A stretch of 64,000 nt of DNA from Kingdonia uniflora (taxonomy: Eukaryota; Streptophyta; Magnoliopsida; Ranunculales; Circaeasteraceae): assembly GCA_014058105.1 (NCBI GenBank), contig JACGCM010002435.1, positions 2,728,001-2,792,000 of the forward strand, given 5' to 3'. The notes under the pieces are model-generated. The model ran no database searches, had not been told where the DNA came from, and saw only the letters and a program-made list of their open reading frames with translations. The stretch's first letter is position 1. Every line of letters begins with the position of its first letter. Made by a program: the position numbers and the translations under genes. Positions 22,380 to 34,890 of this stretch are shown one piece after another.

Positions 22380-22857
22380 ATTTTCTCACCTGTAGCTCTA
22401 TATGCGAAGTCAGCAGAGTTGCTGAAGAGTTGTGCTCCTTAGCAAGCTCTTTCTCTAAATCTTCAATTCTGAGGCGTAAACCTTTCAGTTCTAACAAATC
22501 AATATTTACAACATCTCTTAGACTACCCCATAAATATCTTCCACATACATTCCATACAATCACAATTTTTAATTGACAAAAACAAAACTTTTACTATGCC
22601 TTTTCACCTTCTCCTTCCTGGTTCTCTAAATCAGTCCTCGCAGAGATTACATCCAACCTTTTCACAACACTTGGAGGTGAACCACCATTAACATCAGGCT
22701 CCTCTTCAGCATCGGCCTCTTTAACATAACTCCCTTCCATAATCGCTTCAATATCGGAAACATAGTATCCAACATCTAGGAGCTTCTGTCCAAGATTGTC
22801 GCGAGAAACTAAAACTTCCTTAACATTCTTCTTCGTCTCCTCTACCAGTTTGAGCAT
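22380..22857 (-). pseudogene. Antisense middle exons of element B
   Basis: One exon (about 22857-22600) reads LKLVEETKKNVKEVLVSRD then an acidic EADAEEEPDVNGG tail. The next (about 22510-22391) reads LKGLRLRIEDLEKELAKEHN and ends at CAG/GTGAGAAA. Both correspond to exons at 5640-6028 and 5422-5495 of the left element. Confidence 0.55.
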
Positions 22858-23030
22858 CGTGACCCAGTGTGGATCCTTCGCAGAGCTCGAACAATCTTTT
22901 TCCTGAGCTTGATCGGCCTCAAGTTGAGCATCGTGACCCGAGACGGATTCCTTTCAGCGAACGGGACATCTACAACAAAAAGTAACATTTCAGTTTGAAG
23001 ATTACATAAAATTCAGACAAAATAAAGTAT

Positions 23031-23582
23031 TCAACTTACCCTGCAAAGCTCCAACTTCACAGACATGTCCAGCTCTTCAGACCCTTCCCGAGCTGCTATC
23101 CTCGTCTTATTCTCCATGACCAGCAGCTCATCTTCCATAGAAGGACTACTCCCAGCCTCCTTTACCTTACTCACAGGAGTAATAACATCCACCTTCCTCT
23201 TTTTCGAACTCGGGGCAACCTCTCCACTCTCCTTAGTTGTTGAGTTTAAGCCATCAACCTTCACAGTTTTCCTTTTTGGGCGCCTTTAAATTAACTTCCT
23301 TGATGTAGCCCTCAAGAGATTTGCCTTCAAAGCAATCGGTACAGCCTTTTTCAATGTTATATGTCCTTCAGTATCCGATGCTACCCTCCATCCATCTCCA
23401 ATGCTTATACCAGATCCTGTCATTTTTCTCTTCGCTTGCGACTTTTGAACCTTTTCCGATATACTGTTAGTCCAATTTAAATCAGCAGATTTTGATCTCT
23501 CCCAGAACAATTTTGAGCTCTGATCCTTCTCAAGGAAAAATATCGATCAACGATTCCTTTCTTGTAACCTGAGATCGAGGAT
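23031..23582 (-). pseudogene. Antisense NLS-bearing exon of element B
   Basis: The exon starts after tgattttgcag at 23583 and ends CAGG/GTAAGT at 23038. It encodes SGISIGDGWRVASDTEGHI, then RRPKRKTVKVDG and SSKKRKVDVITPVSK, two basic clusters typical of nuclear signals, then an acidic-basic tail ENKTRIAAREGSEELDMS. The left element has SSKRRKVTPPVKTQ at the same place (about 6270). Frames on either side of 23286 are separated by one stop. Confidence 0.6.
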
Positions 23583-23668
23583 CTGCAAAATCAAGCAACA
23601 GATTATTACATACAGACATAATGTTAACACAAAAGCAGTTCGATATTATAAACAATTACTTACTTTTC

Positions 23669-24465
23669 TTCATAATTTTATATATATAAGATCCATGGGA
23701 TCCTCGTCCACTCTCTGGATGCAATCACCCTTCACCCATATCAAGTTATCATTTCATACTCGCCCTGCTGAATTCAGGTCGAAGAACTGAGGTTGAGACA
23801 AACTGGAAGAGAAGTACGCACCTCTAGTAGTTGTATAATATTTCACGGTATAATACTGTAAAACATCTACAAGGGCTATTCTCCTCTCCACCCCCTTGCT
23901 AGCCCATCTTCTATTTAGGTTATCACATACATTTATCACTTACCACATATTCCCATTCAGTTAGGCAGGGCAAGCCTCAATAGCATTTAAAATACCTTTA
24001 GCAAGATTACTTAAAGGCAACATCAGCCCAAACTCTAATTGGGAAAGATAACATAAAAAATATTGGTCCAGATCGCTTTGAACACTCTTATCGAAGTACT
24101 CCAAAGAGATAGACTCGTCCACTCCCCCCCCCCCCCCCTCATATTTCTCATGCTCCAATTCAGGCAATAAGAAAAAGTATCCTTCCCCATTTGCAGCTTT
24201 ACACCCCCTAAACGACCTACCGACATGTTCTATCACCTTACCCCACACACCACCTAAATTACCTTTAATTTTATAAAATACCTTGAATACATCTAACTCT
24301 GCAGGATATGGTAAGAAGTTACCAGGGAAATTTGGAAACTCTAATTCATCATTATCCTTTACTTCTACCTCTATTGTGATAGAGCTCTCAGTTCATAGTT
24401 CCCCTACATTTTCAAATTCTACAGGCATATCCTCAATTAAATGACTAGAGGTCAAAGTCTTCATA
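23669..24465 (-). pseudogene. Transposase_28-like domain of element B antisense gene
   Basis: The frame starts MKTLTSSHLIEDMPVEF near 24465. It then has VIEHVGRSFRGCKAANGEG, YLSQLEFGLMLPLSNLAKGIL, AQLNGNMW-type residues (with stops in place of Gln and one more codon), VINVCDNLNRRWASKG and a Tyr-rich AYFSSSLSQPQFFDL block, ending at AAAA/GTAAGTAA. The LPL...LNGN(M/F)(W/Y) architecture is shared with the family II copies at 7790-8147 and 38740-39120, although overall identity is low. A run of 14 C on the plus strand at 24127-24140 falls inside and is a frameshift hot spot. Confidence 0.6.
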
Positions 24466-25456
24466 TTAAGAGTATGCTTGAAAGTGAAACTTATTTCTAT
24501 AACATGGCCTTCTCAGGCTTCTACCAACATGCAGGTCCAGGAATTCCAAATTAAATTTATTTATAGTTTCTTTATATATATATATATCATACCTAACATA
24601 TAAACTTATTTATACAAAACTCCAACATACAGCACAAAAGCCACTTTTCACAAAATTTCCTCATATAACATATTTTTGAAATTCAAATATACATAAAAAT
24701 GGTAAATTTCAAAACCCTACACAATGCTTCTTCTACAATCACCACAACACAAACCAAAAAAATCATACTAACCTTCAATGTCCGAATATGAATATGGTAT
24801 GTAACGCGCCTCCCTTTCACAACAAAACTTCACAAAGCAGATTTTTTTTCTCCAGTTATACAGCATCACGATCTTTTTTACTCCGGCAACAGTAACTACT
24901 TTCGTTGGCTCTCTCTTTGTGATCTCTAGAAATCATTTTTTCCTCTATCTCCCTAAATTTGTGTCTGCTTGTTTTTTGAAAATGTTTTGACGACGAAGAT
25001 GAAGGAATATTTATACTTTCTCTCTTCAACCGTTGGCAGTTATTGGGGCTCACACGGGCCGCCATCAGTTTTAGAATTGATGTGTCCCTTCCACTATTTA
25101 TGTCAGACATTTTGTACCTTTTAAGTAAAAATGCTTCTCCATCATTACCCAAATCCTATATTTTAATGTATTTTTCTCTCTCCTACCCAAATCCCTAACA
25201 CACCTTCCCACGTTCATTATGACACTCTACTCACACACAATCAAAATTTTTCTCCCAAACAAGGACTGACAATCTGATTCCTATTCTCTTACTACTATTA
25301 CTTAAAGACCTGCTCACGTCAGTTTCAATGTTATAACATTTCAAAATTTAAATATTTCTTTTCAACAACATTTACCACAAACAAGGAATAAATTCAGAAG
25401 GAAGTATTCTCCCTTTATTCAAATTATACTTACTCGATCTACCGAAGGTCGCTCTC
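24466..25456. other. Antisense leader and promoter-like region of element B
   Basis: AT-rich with no sense gene. On the minus strand a TATAAATATT box lies at 25005-25016, about 0.55 kb upstream of the long antisense start. The small minus-strand frame 24856-25152 spans it and has no features. Nothing else is recognised. Confidence 0.4.
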
Positions 25457-25810
25457 TCATAAATAATCACACATAAAACAACCATGATTCCCTGGAGCAC
25501 CACACTTAATTAGTTCATGTCGAGCAATCCTCTCATCTTCCTCAGTTATTTCCTTCAGAGCAATTTCCTTCACCGTAGCTTTTCGAGCTTCAGGCTCCAA
25601 GACCAATTCGCGAAATATCTCATTATACACATGGCGACCAACCTCGTTCTCCCTCGCGCTCATAGTCAACCCATCAAGCTGTATTGAGGATTCAAGCAAG
25701 TTGGCATCATACTCTAACTGCCTAAAGATTCTCTCCCGAACTTCATCCACTTTTATTGCTAAGCGCCCCTCCGGTGCCTGCCGGGCTCTCTGAGAATGAG
25801 TGCTCACCAT
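25457..25810 (-). CDS. Short antisense ORF1 of element B
   Basis: An intact 117-codon frame begins MVSTHSQRARQAPEGRL and continues with VDEVRERIFRQLEYDANLLE, VGRHVYNEIFRELVLEPEA and EEDERIARHELIKCG. It is charged and mostly helical with no recognised domain. It occupies the same place as 11665-11992 and 40975-41178, next to the 3' LTR side, but the sequence is strongly diverged between families. Its intactness beside ruined gag-pol is notable but could be chance at this length. A TATA-like motif at about 25900 lies upstream. Confidence 0.55.
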   Translation of the reverse strand: MVSTHSQRARQAPEGRLAIKVDEVRERIFRQLEYDANLLESSIQLDGLTMSARENEVGRHVYNEIFRELVLEPEARKATVKEIALKEITEEDERIARHELIKCGAPGNHGCFMCDYL

Positions 25811-25889
25811 TTTTGTATCTTCCTCCTCTCTACCTCATATTTCCAATGTTATTTATTCATACATATTACGAGCACAGAAAATCTCCCTT

Positions 25890-25912
25890 CCCCATACCGC
25901 ATATAGAATAAT
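25890..25912 (-). promoter_or_regulatory. TATA-like motif upstream of antisense ORF1 in element B
   Basis: Minus-strand CTATATGCGG followed by tatggggaaggg lies about 90 bases before the ORF1 start. It parallels the motifs at 12071-12106 and 41245-41263. Confidence 0.4.
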
Positions 25913-27041
25913 AAATATGTAATCCCCTTGTCCATAACTGACAATCCTAAAATCATGCTTGAAATTTATTTGATTTTATCTTTTCAGAGCGAACTTATTG
26001 CATTTGTTCATTCGACCATCTATTTTTTGACCTAACTTCTAAAATTTCTCAACTGTTCTGCATATATCCAAAATAACTTCACAGTTCGCATTCTTTGTCA
26101 GCATTCCATATACTCATGCTCGAGCTTTAAATATGGTGTCAGTTAAATATTTTCTATCTACATACTGCTCGAATATGCCATTTCACAATATTATCTTATT
26201 TGACGAGGTAGTATGTTACAGCTCGATCACGTAGATTTCTTTCTGCTTGATATATTTAACCATTCCATTCATGTAAAATTTTACTTCAGTTTGATATAAT
26301 TAACCATCACACAGAAAGTATATTTTTATTTCATTTACCATGTTAATTTCTAGTTCGATCTATCAACAGTGAATTACTGTAAAAAAAAATATTTTTCATT
26401 AGCTCGACAATCACTTACAGAGTAATTTACAGAAAGCACGATATTACAAATACTTCCTTCAGATCAATCTACAGGTTACAATACATATTAGTCTTCTTCT
26501 ATACTTTATATTCAGGCACATCAGCTCCTCTAGCATGAAATACTTCTTCAAGAAAAGACTGCTAGTTGTAACAGAACTTAAAACAACCTCTAGCATTAAA
26601 TGCTTCTTAAAGAAAAGAAAGATGGTTGTATCAGAAGCATGTTTCAAATCTGAAGACTGGAAGCATATTTCCAATCTCCGTCTCCACCGCCACCGTCTCT
26701 TCTTCTGTAACCTCCACCACATCAGAATGGCAGAGAAAAAATAATGATTATACTTTTACAAAGCCCAATCCCTCGCAGGGTAATGGTAGTACTTCATGGT
26801 ATGTACAGCGGCTTCCTCATCCGCCTCATTGATGACATCCTCTACAAAAAGATGGAGACATATCCGACACTGCTCACCCAATAGAATCAGATGGCAGAAC
26901 TACCACATTTGATAATAATCATTATCCGCCTCTGCTGCTTCCTCATCAGTCATCCCCTGGTACGTTGGTGGCACCGGGATAGGAGTGGGCATATCCAAAG
27001 TTTGGTTGTTAAAGTATCGCAGTTGAAACTTCTATACTTCA
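25913..27041. other. Non-coding right arm of element B before the element C insertion
   Basis: AT-rich sequence with scattered gctcga words. It contains a 2 x 60-bp tandem duplication at 26527-26646, marked by cctctagcat(g/t)aaat. Short frames here lie within the duplication or in low-complexity sequence and are not supported as genes. Confidence 0.4.
26527..26646. repeat. 60-bp tandem duplication
   Basis: Two diverged copies starting 26527 and 26587 share cctctagcat.aaat.cttct and a later gttgtaacagaa / gttgtatcagaa end. Confidence 0.6.
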
Positions 27042-27046
27042 GCAAG

Positions 27047-27303
27047 TATAGTAGTCTACTTGCAGCCTTTCAAGACTAATCAAATACTATAAGGCTATAT
27101 CGAAGTCTACTAAAGACTCGAAGCCCAGGGAACCCACAAAATGGCCAAAGGCCCGAAGCCTTCCGAGACTAACCGAACACTTGAAGGCTACATCAAAACT
27201 AATTGAAGACTCGAAGCTTACTGCAAGATTCGAAGCCGAAGGCAGTCGTGCAGCATACAGAGTCCAACACAAGTTCCAAGAAGACTTCGACCATATCGGT
27301 GCA
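27047..27303 (+). repeat. 5' LTR of element C, left part
   Basis: Begins tatagtagtctacttgcagc and aligns with 41432-41694 (start tatagtagcctactcgcaac), including the repeated gaag...actcgaagc words. It stops at the CACTA insertion. Confidence 0.9.
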
Positions 27304-27999
27304 TACTACGTGAAAAGAGTAAAAAATGACTTTGCAAGTCAGTTGTACTTTGCCTAGAGCAACTTGCTTTTTGTTCGAAACAAGAGTCGCGTTTTTTTCA
27401 GTAGTTTTTTGTTTTCAACTTTTGCTTGAGTCGTAATATTATGATTGAAAGTTAAGTTGTAAAAACAGTCATTTTTTGCAATTTTTGCGATACATTAGAA
27501 CGTCGTTTTATGCGTCATAATTAAATAACATAAATAAGAGTCGTAATATTAGTCGTATTTACCGCAATTTGTGACTGATATAGTTGTTACTTTATTAGTC
27601 GAATTATAACTACTCTGCCATCAGTCGCCAAATACGTAACATGTTTTTTATTTTTACGACTAACATAAGGGTTGTATTAAGCGTCATATATAACTTGACA
27701 TAAATAAGGGTTGTTACAATCTTTATTTTTGATAAAACTTTGTAACACATAAGTACGTCGTATTATGTGTCACATGAATAAACGACTTAGATATACGTTG
27801 TAAATACTACCTTATTTTTTGTATTTTACAACAATTTTTTAGTTATTTTTTGCGCCTCAGGCAAACCCTCACGAATTTTAAATAATCAGACAACAAAATC
27901 AACTTAACATATAAAACAATAATGACAATCAATTTTCAGTAAAAAGAAGATAGTAAAATATTAATTAAACGATCATGTCAAACAGCTTATAAATATCCA

Positions 28000-30430
28000 A
28001 AATGAAAATAGAAATGTCAAACAACTTACCAGGGTTGGTTTTAAATTCTAAAAAAAAATAGAAAAAAATTCTTCATTGGATAATGGTAAAAATCTTGAGC
28101 CAAGCTACGACTTCACCTGCAGAGACATCACCAAGGGTACGACTCTGAATATTCAAACATGCCTCTTCGCGAATAACTTCATCGATTATAACACTGTAAA
28201 ACCCTTCAGGTATTAAACTGCACAGTTCCGTAAGCAATATTAGTGCCAAACATATCTTTCAATATGCATGAATTGTCGCTCGATGACTCAGGAGGTGGTG
28301 GTGAACATCATATTTCCTACAAGTAAATTAAAATAGTATGATGTTAACATTAAATGATAAAAACTATAACAATATTAAGTTTAAGAACCATATAGAGATT
28401 TATACCAAAAGAAGAAGAAGCATATTTCAAACACATGAGTTATACTAATAGTCATTTTAAAGTATGAGTATCATCCTTCTGTATTTTCAGCCCTTGGCCT
28501 ATTGAGATACTTGTTTATGGTGATTTTCAGAATTAGACAAGCAATAAACAACTACAATACTTTATATCTTGTCATTTTCTTCATGATAGGTTGTAGATGG
28601 GGTCCTACAACTACTCTTTTAGGATGAAGAAATGCCCACTAGCTAAATGTCCAATCCAATGGAGTTATGTGTGCATGGGGTTCCTTTCTTCTTTATGTGA
28701 TTCTTCACTTTTCAATTTTTAGCCTCTGCTGCCATGATTATACTTTATTATTTTTATTTTATACATGAGGGCCTCTAATTCAACATAATTCATGCATATA
28801 ATACAACATAAGCATGGAGGGAGATCTAGGACAGTAGTAGTGACTCAAGGTTTCGGTGTAGATCATTGAATATAAATGAGGACCTATAACAAATTCGTTA
28901 TGTTTTCTCAGATAGATGCAAACACTTACACAAAACAAAATGGAGTTTAGAAGAGTCACTATGTATGGGAAGAATTACGGGTAGAAAAAAACAGATGGAA
29001 GCTTAAATTTAAAATCAATGTTGATATTGAACTCGTGGAATTATTGCACAAATACTTTGTTGGAAATGAAAGGATTGCCGCTCACAAGTTTTTCCTAACA
29101 TTGGCCGCTTGTCATTCCAATTGTTACTCAAAGTTCATCTTCTAGTTCTACAGTGAGTGAATTAGATGAGCCTCTGGCTCCACCTGCTTGACTTATCCAT
29201 ATCTTAATATATGACATTGTCGTTGAACCGTATACTACATGGGGAGTTAACAAAACATTTTTTTTCAGCTTCTTCTTGATTATTTGTTAAATAAATTGAA
29301 GTGGATCGCTAAAGTTTCTTAAAACAGTGTCTCAACATGTAAGATCTTTATTTATCGATGACATTATTCATTTTCTAACTTGTGAAATCTAGTAAGCAAC
29401 CACTTCTAACCTATTTCATTTTCCCTGGGATCACCTCTTTTCTCTCTGTCTCTTTGCTATTTTATTTAGATTGAGTTTATAATTTTCTTTTCATGAGAAC
29501 ATATACAGTGTTGTGAACTTGACTGCTGAATAATTGCTTAATTGTTTTTATTGGATTTTAGTAATAATGAGAGAACCATCAACTTGGTAACATAAAAGAA
29601 AAAGCAGCGTATATGAAATACTAAACAATAAAAAAAATCTATAGATTTACAGACAACACTGATTGTTGCAAAACTTATATCAAACATTAAATAGTTCACC
29701 ACCGTGATAAAGCTGCTAAGTGGCTAGATAGCACTTGTCCGCATTGCCTTAGTCTGCTGAACGGTTCTTCAAATCCAGAACCTATAAGACACATGTCCAT
29801 AATTTCCTGTCAGTAACAGACACACAATAAGACATAGAATTGTTGGAGCCTATTACAACACTGTAGACCCTTTTTTATTTTTTTTCAACCACGCCGAGAT
29901 TACTACTTAACACCTGAAAGAATCTCGTTTTATTTGACCATATGAAGATGATGCCTGATACAATTCGCTATTAAAGTACTACACATACGATTCAATATTC
30001 AACGTATGGTTGATTATACAGTAGCATCTTTCATGATTGATGCTATTTACATGTAAGTTATCCAAACGGGATATCTCTATGTAGCTCCATGATTTCGAAC
30101 AAAAAACAAAAAAAAAAAGAAAGACCTTTTGAATTGCATCATGAAGAGAACCCCCCCCCCACCCCCCCATTTTGTCCTATTTTTTGCTAGGTAGTCGTTT
30201 CTTTCATTAAATTTAAAGAAGACCATGTGCAACTTGAAACACAAAACTGAGGGGTAGAGTTACTCAAATGTCGAAAAAGAAAAAGAAAATAAAGAAAACA
30301 GAAACAAGAGCAACAGCGATCACTAAATCTATGACTCCCCACCTAGGTGTACACCCGGCATCTTCTTACATCTGGAGCGTCTCTGAATCAACAAATATAT
30401 ATGAACGTACACATAGATAGGGAAACTATA
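28000..30430. other. CACTA interior, unassigned
   Basis: AT-rich sequence without a supported gene. It holds poly(C) tracts near 30150-30172 and short frames only. No transposase motif is seen on either strand. Confidence 0.35.
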
Positions 30431-30436
30431 ATTTCG

Positions 30437-32345
30437 TCAAAAGCGATTCTCCATAAAGTCACTCATACGACTAACGTTGGAGCTAGCTACTACCCTTTTA
30501 GCAGTACCCTTGGCAGACCCAATTACTCTCTCCACACCTGCTGCATTCGGATCCTCTCTAGATGCTTCTTCACCAGTCCACTTTCTAACCACCCAAGACA
30601 TGTATTTGAGTTGAGCTTTATTGAGTAGGGGCCCAGCAGCGGAATCTCTTAGGATCACACAGATGGAAATACAATCTACATAGCAATAGAACAAATATTA
30701 CAACATACCATTTATGCATGTTATAGTGCCATTATAGGAAGATATTTTAGACAGTTGGGGGCGTCAATATAGTGTTCACATTTCCCGTCAGTTATATTTC
30801 AAAGACAATTATGTTCACACTATACAACCTAGGAAGTTAGTTGTTATGTAAAAAATATCTACTTTCATAATAGCTACAGTTATTTAACTTTAAAGCATAT
30901 ACTAAGGGAACGAGTAGAATAAATATTCAAAGCGTAACCCAAGGCTTACTTTAGTCCATATTGTACTTTTGCAAGTTCACTCCTTGTGGGCGTTGAGGTC
31001 CTTAAGGCTGCAAGTTTTCCTTAAGAAAACGCCTGCCACTGTAAATTCAAGATTGAAATATAAATGATATAGTTCGTTCACATCTCATCATCAAGCATAA
31101 ACACAGAATTTAACGAGCAGCTAGATGCATATGAAGAATTTGTTAGCTCGAAGTGGAAAAACCATTTGTCTATACCATAAAGGAAGGGGAACATGGCTTT
31201 ACGAATGATAGTTCACAAACCAGTAATCACACAATCACTTAGATAGCATACTAATCTAGAGATGTAATATCGTACGCTTAATAATGCTAACATAGGCTGC
31301 CACAAACACGGGCTACACTTGGTGTACAAACATATAAGAAGGCTACAGTCTTGACAGATAAAATACCCACAAAATAGTCTTGTGTGTTGAGAATGATTCT
31401 CAAGACAGACTCCAAGATGAGTAATCGTAACGTATTATGGGACAATAGAAGTAAAACTATGATTTTGGGATGATCTTTGGCATTTAAGAAGAAATGCCAC
31501 CAACAACTCATTGTCCCCAGACCCGCCCTTCCGAAAGAAGCCAAAACGAGCATGTTTTCATCGATGAGGCATACCTTAATACAAATTACTTATAGGTCAT
31601 GGCATGTCCGTACACTTACTGAAAATTAAAGACTTCATAACCATGTTTAATGGAGTATTACATCACAAAATGAGCAAACGTACCTCTTGCAGGCCTTATC
31701 AAGTATACTTGTTGAAGATTTGAAGGTAAAAAATATACCAAGATGCTGGTGCGGAGATATATGACAGTGTAATTTGTGTACTTTTTATTTCTCTCAGAAC
31801 TTTGGTATTCACTGGAGGAAACACCTGTTCAACTTCGTAACCAAAATTTAGAAAAACCTGGCCTCCTAGACTTGGTAAGGTGAACCTCAGTATCTTTTTA
31901 TAATGAACTCCCATCTCTCTAAATATCCTCTGGAAAACATAACGAATTTCAGACATGGGTAAGGAATTGATCAAGAATTCATTTCTTAGAAAAACCCACT
32001 GTGGTCACCCATCCACAAAGAGTGTCTAGCTAACCCTACAGTATTGGGCTATTACTGAAAATAGAAGAAGTTCTCATTGAAGTAACTGATTTCAGCAACA
32101 TGGGGTAGTGGAAATTGATCCAAATGTCATTTTTTCTATGACTTCGAATGAATCCACAAGCATCAATTTATAAGCAATTACTCGAAGTACGTCTTATATT
32201 TATCGTTGTTACATTTTCAAACTCTAGTTTAAATACAGCTCTTTAATAAATAAAAATAACATTGTGGTAATTACCAGATATGAGCTCCTTGCAGTTGCCA
32301 TCATAGGTAGAAACTGCCAAGCAATCCACTACCATCCTGAAAAAA
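30437..32345 (-). pseudogene. Exon-like segments of unrecognised gene inside the CACTA element
   Basis: Three minus-strand coding-like blocks have splice-type borders. 32336-32275 follows ttttttcag and ends ATCTG/GTAATT, encoding VVDCLAVSTYDGNCKELIS. 31990-31699 includes LPMSEIRYVFQRIFREMG and LPSLGGQVFLNFGYEVEQVF. 30655-30437 follows tgctatgtag and includes AQLKYMSWVVRKWTGEEA, closing with a stop after SDFMENRF. Codon-like quality is better than in surrounding DNA. I do not recognise the family. Capture of host exons by the transposon is a reasonable inference but is not shown; remnants of transposon genes are the alternative. Confidence 0.35.
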
Positions 32346-32349
32346 TGGG

Positions 32350-34229
32350 TAAAGTATTATTCGATCCAAATCTCTAAACTGTCATTCTCTAACTACATAT
32401 CATGAAACTCAATCAGATTTTTGAATAATTGAGATAAATTGTGGACTAAAGTCAATAGAAATCACAAGATTAATTGCTATAAAGACAAAGTTGAGTTTCA
32501 CGTTAAACTACTGACATATTACCACGCCTTGCTACAATCACCACACTCACCCAACCCCTCATAAAATTCTGTTAAGTTTTGCACTCAACTCAAACCCCAA
32601 TTACAACATCCCCATTAAAAGAACACTGGAGCACACTTGGCAAATCCTCCACTTCAGCTCGCCCCCCAAACCCCCCAATTTTTAAAAGCTTTAATTGCAT
32701 CATTACAATTCTGCTCTACTATAAGCTCTAAACATTCAAAACACTTAGAGGTGATAACCCACCATGGGGAATCTTTTTCCGCAAAAAATCCTAATCAATG
32801 GATATTATTCCATTGCCTAAATATCTCAAAGACATAGGATTCCCCCATTTTGATCAAGTGGGGTACTTCTTATGCCCAAAGGAAGAATCTATGTGCAACG
32901 CTGTTCAAATATTTGCATCTCTTCTTGACTTGTTGAACCACGTTTGGTTAACCGTTGGTAGAAGCAATGGAGACTAACTAATCAGGATGGACGGTTTGTC
33001 AGTAATCCTCCATTACTAAGTGGTGTATGAAAGAGAGTACTATTTACGCAAGCAGATCTGAGAACAACATCAGCATACCGTAAAAAACCAAATCGATCTA
33101 GAAACATAATCCAGATCAAAGAGAAATAGAGATAAAATTTAAGTATGTGCAGCAAATCAAGGAAACTCCGAGTGGGACACAGTTTTGTAAGTGAAACGAT
33201 TTCATATCCCTCTCAAACGATCCAAAGTTTCCAACCCATCATAAAAACTAAAGATAACATATAAACCAATATTACCACGGACAAACATCACTTTAGCGCT
33301 AGGAGTTATCCGTAGTAACTTACGCGGATCTTATCTGTGGCCAACATAAATAAAACTCGAGCAATTTATTAAATTTTTGGTTAGTGCGTTAGATTTCAAC
33401 TTTACCGCTCAGAGATTTAAGGAATTTCATTGTTGGATCTTGATTTGCTCAGGTAAATTGGTTCTCCTGCGCTTTCATAATTTGAGTGGTAATTAATAGA
33501 GTTTGTTTAAAACTACTAAACTCGTTTGATTTCCAAAATTTCATAGTGTTCTTGTTGGGCACCTTTCTTTCGAGACATTTTACGTCTTGGACTGACGTGC
33601 CCCCTCTCTCCATGACTTTTCGCTAAAAGAATGGTGTTGCTTCTCTCATCTGGACCCTTGTAGTCTCGACCTTCTTAATAATGTATTCCTTTTAAAGTCT
33701 CAACATGTTTAGCATTAGCACGTTTAGGGACCGAAGGTCGAATTGTAGCCCTCCACTAGGATATTTGATTTAGGAGGCCAAATTTTAAGTAGTTAGAGGC
33801 TCAAAACGTTAGGGTTTTTTTTACCACGGATTCTTCTTGTCGAAGACAATCCCGCCCTACCTTTTTTAAATAGCTCCAAGAATAGCACACCAGTGCCTAC
33901 TCTTATTTAACTATGACACCTTTTTTTTATTTCTTGCTGGGGCCTCAAAAAGCAACTGAAGGCATGGTGCTGGTAGTGGGGAGTGAGTAATCAAAACTCT
34001 ATTCTAAAGACAAATGTACCATAGCCAGCCGACGACATTCTTTCTAATAAGAAATTGGACGATTCCTCCTTACTAGCATAAGAGTTTATTTTTGGGGAGA
34101 AGGATTAAAGTTGTATATTGCTAATAAAATAAAACGACTTGATCAAACGTCTAAATTAGAATAGTTTTACAACTCCTTAAACAATCGTATATTTTAAGAT
34201 ATAAATAAGAAGGAAAAAAATTAAAATAA
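32350..34229. other. CACTA interior, right part, unassigned
   Basis: AT-rich. The plus-strand frame at 32637-32837 has no recognised domain. Nothing else is supported before the right subterminal repeats. Confidence 0.3.
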
Positions 34230-34349
34230 CGGGGGTTCTAAAAGTACGACTTCTAATGGAAGTCGTATTTTTCATTCAAAGTACGGCACATGTGCCAAGT
34301 CGCAAATTATTATCCAAAAGTGTTGGCATTTACACGTTTTTACGTAGTG

Positions 34350-34823
34350 TCGAAGGCAGACAAACCCAACAGCCAGCTCACTAGACAATGCAGAAAAACA
34401 AGCCGTCAGACAGCTATAGTAATAAAACTGACCTTACGTACATGATAACTGTCCCAAAAGGGTATACATGTAATATGACCTCTCCATGGTAACTCATCCT
34501 TTCCTATATCCTATAAATTGGAAGGAGGAGACATCATGGAGAGGTTAGAGAATCTTAGCCCAAAACCTCCCATAAGATTATAAAACCTTCGAGCACATTC
34601 AAGCTCCATTCGATTCAATTTGTAACCTCATTCATATATCCATTATCCCATTCAAATCTTCTTTAGAGGTCGTGGAGAATACCAAATTATGAACTATACG
34701 CAAGTATGTTAGCACGGTATATTCTCTTATTTCTATCTTATATATTTGTGAAAACCCCTAGTCGAACCTAAATCCTACGGTGTAAGAGTGTGAACTTCCC
34801 TTCTGCGAGAATGTACCCCTACA
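34350..34823 (+). repeat. 5' LTR of element C, right part
   Basis: Aligns with 41700-42174: aagccgtcagacagcta, acatgtaatatgacctctcc, TATA region cctataaattgg (ctataaatagg in the 3' copy), gagaggttagagaatct, ending cccctaca before the primer site. Confidence 0.9.
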
Positions 34824-34843
34824 TTTGGCGCTATCTGTGTTAT
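34824..34843 (+). other. Primer binding site of element C
   Basis: tttggcgctatctgtg follows the LTR end, matching the sites at 184 and 14599. Confidence 0.65.
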
Positions 34844-34890
34844 ACCTACTGTCCTCAATCCCTTTTTCTTTCACCTTATACCCATATTTG

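Larger units (their letters stand above)
27304..34349. mobile_element. CACTA (En/Spm-type) DNA transposon, 7.0 kb, inside the element C LTR
   Basis: The right end reads, in reverse complement, CACTACGTAAAAACGTGTAA; the left end reads (t)ACTACGTGAAAAGAGTAA with the first base changed. Subterminal regions carry many direct and inverted gtcgtatt / taagagtcg / acgac words (27390-27800 and 34230-34330), typical of CACTA ends. The two LTR parts outside the insert join to match 41432-42174 with only a few bases lost at the left edge, which hides the expected 3-bp duplication. No TNP2-type transposase is recognised, so it appears non-autonomous. Confidence 0.8.

Noticed and set aside
24127..24140. 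C14 homopolymer as a functional signal
   Set aside because: A slippage tract inside a dead exon; similar runs occur at 30152 and 37240 with no shared context.
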